From the NCBI GenBank assembly GCA_965225715.1, contig CBDDBK010000002.1:372001-436000 (forward strand): a stretch of DNA of 64,000 nt. Direction: 5' to 3'. The position numbers and the translations under genes are program-made. Source of the stretch: CBDDBK01 sp965225715 (GTDB lineage: Bacteria; Bacteroidota; Bacteroidia; Cytophagales; Flammeovirgaceae). The notes below the pieces were generated by a model. That model searched no databases. It had not been told where the DNA came from and saw only the letters and a program-made list of their open reading frames with translations. Within the stretch, counting starts at the first letter, position 1, and each line of letters opens with the position of its first letter. Shown here one piece after another: positions 63,105-64,000 of the stretch.

Positions 63105-64000
63105 GTCCTGAATTTCAAAAAAGTATTTTCTTTGTACTTCAGGACGAAATTAAAAATCAACGAATAGACCCATACTATTATAAACTCGAATTTAAGGAGC
63201 TAGAGAAAAAGTTAGAAAATTGTAAGTGGGGGGTTAAGAAGTTGAATGAAATAGCAGCTATAAAAGGAGGTAAGCGAATCCCACTAGGAAAAACATTTTC
63301 GCAAGTAAAAACAGATTATCCATATATTAGGGTTACCGACTTTAAAGATTTTTCTGTTGATGTAAAAGAAATGAAGTACATATCGAAAGAAGTTTTCAAT
63401 TCTATTAAAAACTACATTATTTCAACCAAAGATATATATCTTTCAAATGCAGGAACAATAGGATTAGTTGGAATTATTCCACAAAAATTAGAAAGTAAAT
63501 CTCTAACAGAAAATTCAGCAAAAATTACAAACATAAAAAAAGAAACCAAACAAAAATATTTGATGTATACACTTGGAAACAGGATATTACAAAAACAGAT
63601 CGATAGAGAATTGCTAATTGTTGGAGTACCAAAACTTTCGCTTGAAAGAATAGGTACTCTCAAAATCCCTATCCCTCCCAAACCCATCCAAGAAAAAATC
63701 ATTTCTCTGATGGATTCCGCCTATTCTTTAAAAAAAGAAAATGAAGAAAAAGCCAAAAATTTAACAAATAGTATTGATTCTTTTGTTTTGGAAAAATTAG
63801 ACATTGCCATTCCCAAGTTAAAAAAAGAAATGTGTTTTACGGTTTCTTTGGAAGAGTTGGAGAATACACGAATCGACAGCGAATTTCACCAAGAAAAATA
63901 CAAACAAATTGAAAAGGCTTTGGAAAATGGGAAATATGGGTTGGAAAAATTGAAAAGTGTATGTAATTTATTCACAGGAGCAATAGTTAATACAAGAGAT
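63080..64000 (+). CDS. hsdS: Specificity (HsdS-like) region in the -1 frame, cut off by window end
   Basis: Open in the -1 frame from a stop at 63077 to the window edge, about 307 residues. It begins ALSPEFQKSIFFVLQDEI, then RIDPYYYKLEFKELEKKLE. The first target-recognition domain follows (LNEIAAIKGGKRIPLG, YPYIRVTDF, LSNAGTIGLVG, PIPPKPIQEKI). A second half starts CFTVSLEELENTRIDSEF and repeats the layout of the first, as HsdS proteins do. There is no ATG, GTG or TTG before a TTG at 63242, which is already inside the conserved domain. So this part is most likely translated only after frameshifting from the methylase frame. Confidence 0.85.
63092..63145 (+). promoter_or_regulatory. Candidate programmed -1 ribosomal frameshift signal
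   Basis: A slippery heptamer G-GGA-AAG (63092-63098) lies in the methylase frame two codons before its TAA. After a 6-base spacer an 8-bp stem can form: GTCCTGAA (63105-63112) with TTCAGGAC (63138-63145). Slipping back one base continues exactly in the specificity frame (GCT CTA AGT CCT). Confidence 0.65.

Overview
The window looks like a low-GC chromosome segment from a member of the Bacteroidota. The evidence is type IX secretion and gliding-type genes (a PorP/SprF homologue, an OmpA/TPR protein and a 2430-residue adhesin with a type B sorting domain), Bacteroidota-only small families (DUF4293, DUF983, LysM plus RlpA-like, PD40-OmpA), an NqrE subunit, and repeated TAnnTTTG promoter elements. 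LPS synthesis (kdsA), Tat export (tatA) and outer-membrane genes show a normal Gram-negative envelope. Conserved operons are broken up: rpoB stands without rpoC or the L7/L12 genes, nqrE without nqrABCDF, hslV without hslU, tatA without tatC. Together with decayed insertion sequences, frameshifted genes and many short intergenic repeats this suggests a reshuffled, possibly host-associated, genome. The species cannot be named from the sequence alone.

Layout: 1-4.7 kb holds an NhaC antiporter end, a sugar porter, NqrE and an aldehyde dehydrogenase. 4.8-6.2 kb is a compact three-gene cassette: a HEPN protein, an unknown acidic protein and a SecB-like chaperone. This resembles a toxin-antitoxin-chaperone system and is the best candidate for an undescribed module. 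6.3-12.2 kb carries tRNA-Ala, hslV, rplS and rpoB. 13.8-15.1 kb contains a broken ISAs1-type element next to IS1-like debris. 15.3-24.5 kb encodes envelope functions (acyltransferase, YceI-like lipoprotein, M50 protease, two Skp/OmpH chaperones, a large lipoprotein, an ABC ATPase, an FKBP isomerase). ligA follows, and 26.7-38.2 kb is the adhesin-SprF-OmpA module.

39-46 kb has a PpiD/SurA-like foldase, an NfuA-like protein, a RelA/SpoT-like pseudogene, DUF983, tatA, kdsA and a miaB-like methylthiotransferase. 47-50.3 kb has an ECF sigma factor coupled to a protein that joins an anti-sigma-like N-terminus to a predicted outer-membrane barrel, plus a lipoprotein with tandem repeats. infB (50.9-54.4 kb) is split by a frameshift. 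Then come a purine nucleoside phosphorylase, an OprO/P-like porin, an M14 peptidase, a beta-barrel protein and a LysM/RlpA-like protein. The window ends in a restriction-modification locus whose nuclease-methylase and specificity parts lie in different frames, joined by what looks like a programmed -1 frameshift site.

Two families of short dispersed intergenic repeats run through the second half: a 75-125 bp element with a conserved AAAAAGGATTTT 5' part and an ATAGC...GCTAT hairpin (about ten copies), and a roughly 110 bp MITE-like element with TAGACTCTATATT inverted ends.
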